A DNA stretch of 7,617 nucleotides. It comes from Thiotrichaceae bacterium. GTDB lineage: Bacteria > Pseudomonadota > Gammaproteobacteria > Thiotrichales > Thiotrichaceae. Positions 6,175 through 7,617 of this stretch are shown here, in pieces. A program made the position numbers and the translations under genes. The DNA lies in the NCBI GenBank assembly GCA_027024625.1, contig JALVRY010000031.1, positions 1 through 7,617 on the forward strand. The letters run 5' to 3'. The notes under the pieces are model-generated. The model searched no databases. It was not told where the DNA came from and saw only the letters and a list, made by a program, of their open reading frames with translations. The first letter of the stretch is position 1, and every line of letters begins with the position of its first letter.

Positions 6175-6183
6175 TGTTTAATT

Positions 6184-7455
6184 ATGGCTCATATAGTCGT
6201 GTTGGGAGCAGGTACAGGCGGTATGCCATGTGCTTATGAGTTAAGAGCAGAATTAGGTAAAGGACACGATATTACAGTCGTTAATGAGCGTGATTATTTC
6301 CAATTTGTACCTTCTAACCCTTGGGTTGCAGTTGGGTGGAGAGAGCGTAGTAGCATTACATTCCCAATTGAAAAATATCTAAGCAAGAAGAACATCAATT
6401 TTATCGCAAGCCGTTGTGACAAAATTGATGCTGAAAATAATAAGCTTGAATTAGCAAATGGCGAGACCGTCAATTATGACTATCTTGTCATCGTAACTGG
6501 ACCAAAACTGCACTTTGATGAAGTTGAAGGTACTGGCCCAGATCATCATACACATTCAGTATGTTCGGTTGATCACGCAGAAAAATTCAAAGCAGACTAT
6601 GATAAGCTACTTGAAAAAGGTAGCGGTAAAATTGTTGTTGGCGCAGCTCCCTTTGCAAGTTGCTTCGGTCCTGCCTATGAGTTTGCGATGATTGTTGATA
6701 CAGACCTACGAAAAAAGAAAGTCCGAGACAAATTCGATATTCAGTTCGTTACATCTGAGCCATACATTGGTCATTTAGGCTTAGGTGGTGTTGGTGATTC
6801 CAAGGGCTTATTGGAATCTGCCATGCGTTCTCGCCACATTCCTTGGATTACAAATGCTAAAACCAAGAAAGCGGAAGAAGGAAAATTATTTGTCGATGAA
6901 TTAGATGACAAAGGTGAAGTTTATAAAGAGCATGAAGTAGATTTTGATGTTGCGATGATGCTACCTGCATTCTTTGGAGTTGATGCCGTTGTTGATGTTC
7001 CTAACTTATGTAACCCTCGTGGTTTCGTCATTGTTGATGAGCATCAAAGTAACCCTACCTATAAAAATATCTACTCTGCTGGTGTTTGTATTGCAATTCC
7101 TCCTGTTGAAGCAACACCTGTACCAACGGGCGCTCCAAAAACAGGCTACATGATCGAGACAATGGTAACAGCAGCTGTTCACAATATTCACCATGATATT
7201 CAAGGCAAAGAACGTGAAGCAACGGGTACATGGAGTACCATGTGTCTTGCTGATATGGGCGATACTGGTGCTGCATTCGTTGCAATACCTCAAATTCCAC
7301 CACGTAATGTATCTTGGTTTAAAGAAGGTAAGTGGGTTCACTTAGCAAAAATCGCATTTGAAAAATACTTTATTCGTAAAATGAAGAAAGGTTCATCTGA
7401 ACCATTCTATGAGAAATCCATTTTGAAAATGATGGGATTGAAGCGTTTGAACTAA
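6184..7455 (+). CDS. sqr: Sulfide:quinone oxidoreductase, Acidithiobacillus ferrooxidans type
   Basis: SQR is a peripheral membrane flavoprotein that oxidises sulfide to polysulfide and passes the electrons to the quinone pool. The 423 residues align essentially end to end with the A. ferrooxidans enzyme as I remember it. FAD binding starts with GAGTGG (8-13). Shared blocks are FVPSNPWVAVGW (41-52), YLVIVTGPKL, FGPAYEFAMIV, SEPYIGHLG, AIPPVEATPVPTGAPKTGYMI in order, and the C-terminal WVHLAKIAFEKYFIRKMKKG with SEPFYEK, the amphipathic membrane-binding end. The three redox cysteines are kept: Cys127 (SVCSVDHAE), Cys160 (ASCFGPAYE) and Cys354 (TMCLADMGD). This complete set separates it from flavocytochrome c and type II NADH dehydrogenase relatives. 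It stands as a single transcription unit with its own promoter region and terminator. It may serve energy gain from sulfide or sulfide detoxification; other sulfur genes are not in the window. Confidence 0.96.
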   Translation: MAHIVVLGAGTGGMPCAYELRAELGKGHDITVVNERDYFQFVPSNPWVAVGWRERSSITFPIEKYLSKKNINFIASRCDKIDAENNKLELANGETVNYDYLVIVTGPKLHFDEVEGTGPDHHTHSVCSVDHAEKFKADYDKLLEKGSGKIVVGAAPFASCFGPAYEFAMIVDTDLRKKKVRDKFDIQFVTSEPYIGHLGLGGVGDSKGLLESAMRSRHIPWITNAKTKKAEEGKLFVDELDDKGEVYKEHEVDFDVAMMLPAFFGVDAVVDVPNLCNPRGFVIVDEHQSNPTYKNIYSAGVCIAIPPVEATPVPTGAPKTGYMIETMVTAAVHNIHHDIQGKEREATGTWSTMCLADMGDTGAAFVAIPQIPPRNVSWFKEGKWVHLAKIAFEKYFIRKMKKGSSEPFYEKSILKMMGLKRLN

Positions 7456-7505
7456 AACAGGTAAACTATAGGCATTGTATTATTATATAGGGTGCCCCAC
7501 CTGTT
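7456..7505 (+). repeat. Inverted repeat directly after the SQR stop
   Basis: AACAGGT (7456-7462) and ACCTGTT (7499-7505) are perfect 7-bp complements around a 36-base spacer. Inside, GGTG (7491-7494) can pair with CACC (7498-7501) in a small hairpin that would compete with the outer stem. It lies between SQR and the strong terminator, and no T-run follows it. Confidence 0.4.
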
Positions 7506-7511
7506 AACACT

Positions 7512-7540
7512 AAAAAGGGAGGCAATTGCCTCCCTTTTTT
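7512..7540 (+). terminator. Intrinsic terminator after SQR
   Basis: GGGAGGC (7517-7523) and GCCTCCC (7528-7534) form a GC-rich 7-bp stem with an AATT loop, preceded by five A and followed by six T. It is a textbook Rho-independent terminator and, owing to the A-run, could work on both strands. It ends only 14 bases before the next start codon. Confidence 0.92.
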
Positions 7541-7554
7541 ATTTGGAAGAAATA

Positions 7555-7617
7555 ATGAGTGAATTAAAAAACGAAGTTGAAAAGCTACTTTCAAAAGCAA
7601 TGGCTGGAGAAATAGAA
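7555..7617 (+). CDS. Unknown protein, N-terminal 21 residues only
   Basis: ATG 7555 follows GGAAG (7545-7549) at a spacing of five bases, and the frame stays open to the window end. The 21 visible residues begin MSELKNEVEKLLSKAMAGEI, a charged, helix-forming sequence without signal peptide or membrane segment. I do not recognise the family. The gene begins directly behind the SQR terminator, which leaves no room for a separate promoter after that terminator, so it may depend on read-through. Confidence 0.65.
   Translation, partial: MSELKNEVEKLLSKAMAGEIE

Larger units (their letters stand above)
5884..6183 (+). other. 300-base non-coding region upstream of SQR
   Basis: No credible gene lies here. 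The first part (5884-5950) shows no clear terminator for hisI-yidD. The rest holds, in order, a 14-bp palindrome, a candidate promoter, an imperfectly structured leader and a strong ribosome binding site, described separately. A 66-codon frame opening with TTG at 5981 and closing at 6181 lacks a ribosome binding site and any recognisable domain, and it covers the promoter and leader; I regard it as accidental. Confidence 0.6.

Noticed and set aside
5981..6181. 66-codon open frame opening with TTG upstream of SQR
   Set aside because: No ribosome binding site, no recognisable domain, and it overlaps the candidate promoter and leader. A small leader peptide cannot be wholly excluded.
7006..7341. 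Minus-strand open frames within SQR
   Set aside because: They are shadows of the SQR coding frame, with Cys/His-rich meaningless translations and no start signals.

Overview
The window reads as an AT-rich, free-standing chromosomal segment of a sulfide-oxidising gammaproteobacterium, possibly of the Thiotrichales or a related lineage. The grounds are the gammaproteobacterial order hslV-hslU-DUF971, a FimV/HubP-type LysM protein, and a sulfide:quinone oxidoreductase (SQR) closely resembling the Acidithiobacillus ferrooxidans enzyme. The genus cannot be fixed from sequence alone. No rRNA, tRNA, CRISPR array, insertion sequence or phage gene is visible.

Layout. Positions 1-1900 lie on the minus strand. 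They hold a three-helix membrane protein of unknown function, cut by the window edge, and a short FimV-like protein (signal peptide, LysM-like domain, very basic coiled-coil stretch, one membrane helix, short tail). From 1994 everything is on the plus strand. First comes a HAD-IIA family phosphatase gene broken by two opposite frameshifts. Next is the heat-shock protease operon: hslV (peptidase), hslU (AAA+ unfoldase) and a DUF971 protein packed tightly behind it. A sigma-32-like promoter overlaps the 3' end of the HAD gene, just ahead of hslV. A 129-base gap then carries a 20-bp RNA-type inverted repeat with a perfect DnaA box in its loop. hisI (histidine biosynthesis) follows, overlapping yidD (membrane-protein insertion factor) by one base. 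A 300-base non-coding stretch leads to SQR and contains a 14-bp palindrome, a candidate sigma-70 promoter, a potentially structured leader and a strong ribosome binding site. A very clear intrinsic terminator follows SQR and sits directly against the start of a last gene cut by the window end.

How the genes work together. HslV and HslU form one ATP-dependent protease; SQR feeds sulfide electrons to the quinone pool and implies respiratory sulfide use or detoxification. HisI and YidD are housekeeping genes away from their usual neighbours (other his genes; rnpA/yidC). No new multi-gene system is evident. The points most worth a second look are the HAD double frameshift, the DnaA-box hairpin, the SQR upstream region, and the terminator placed inside the leader of the last gene.
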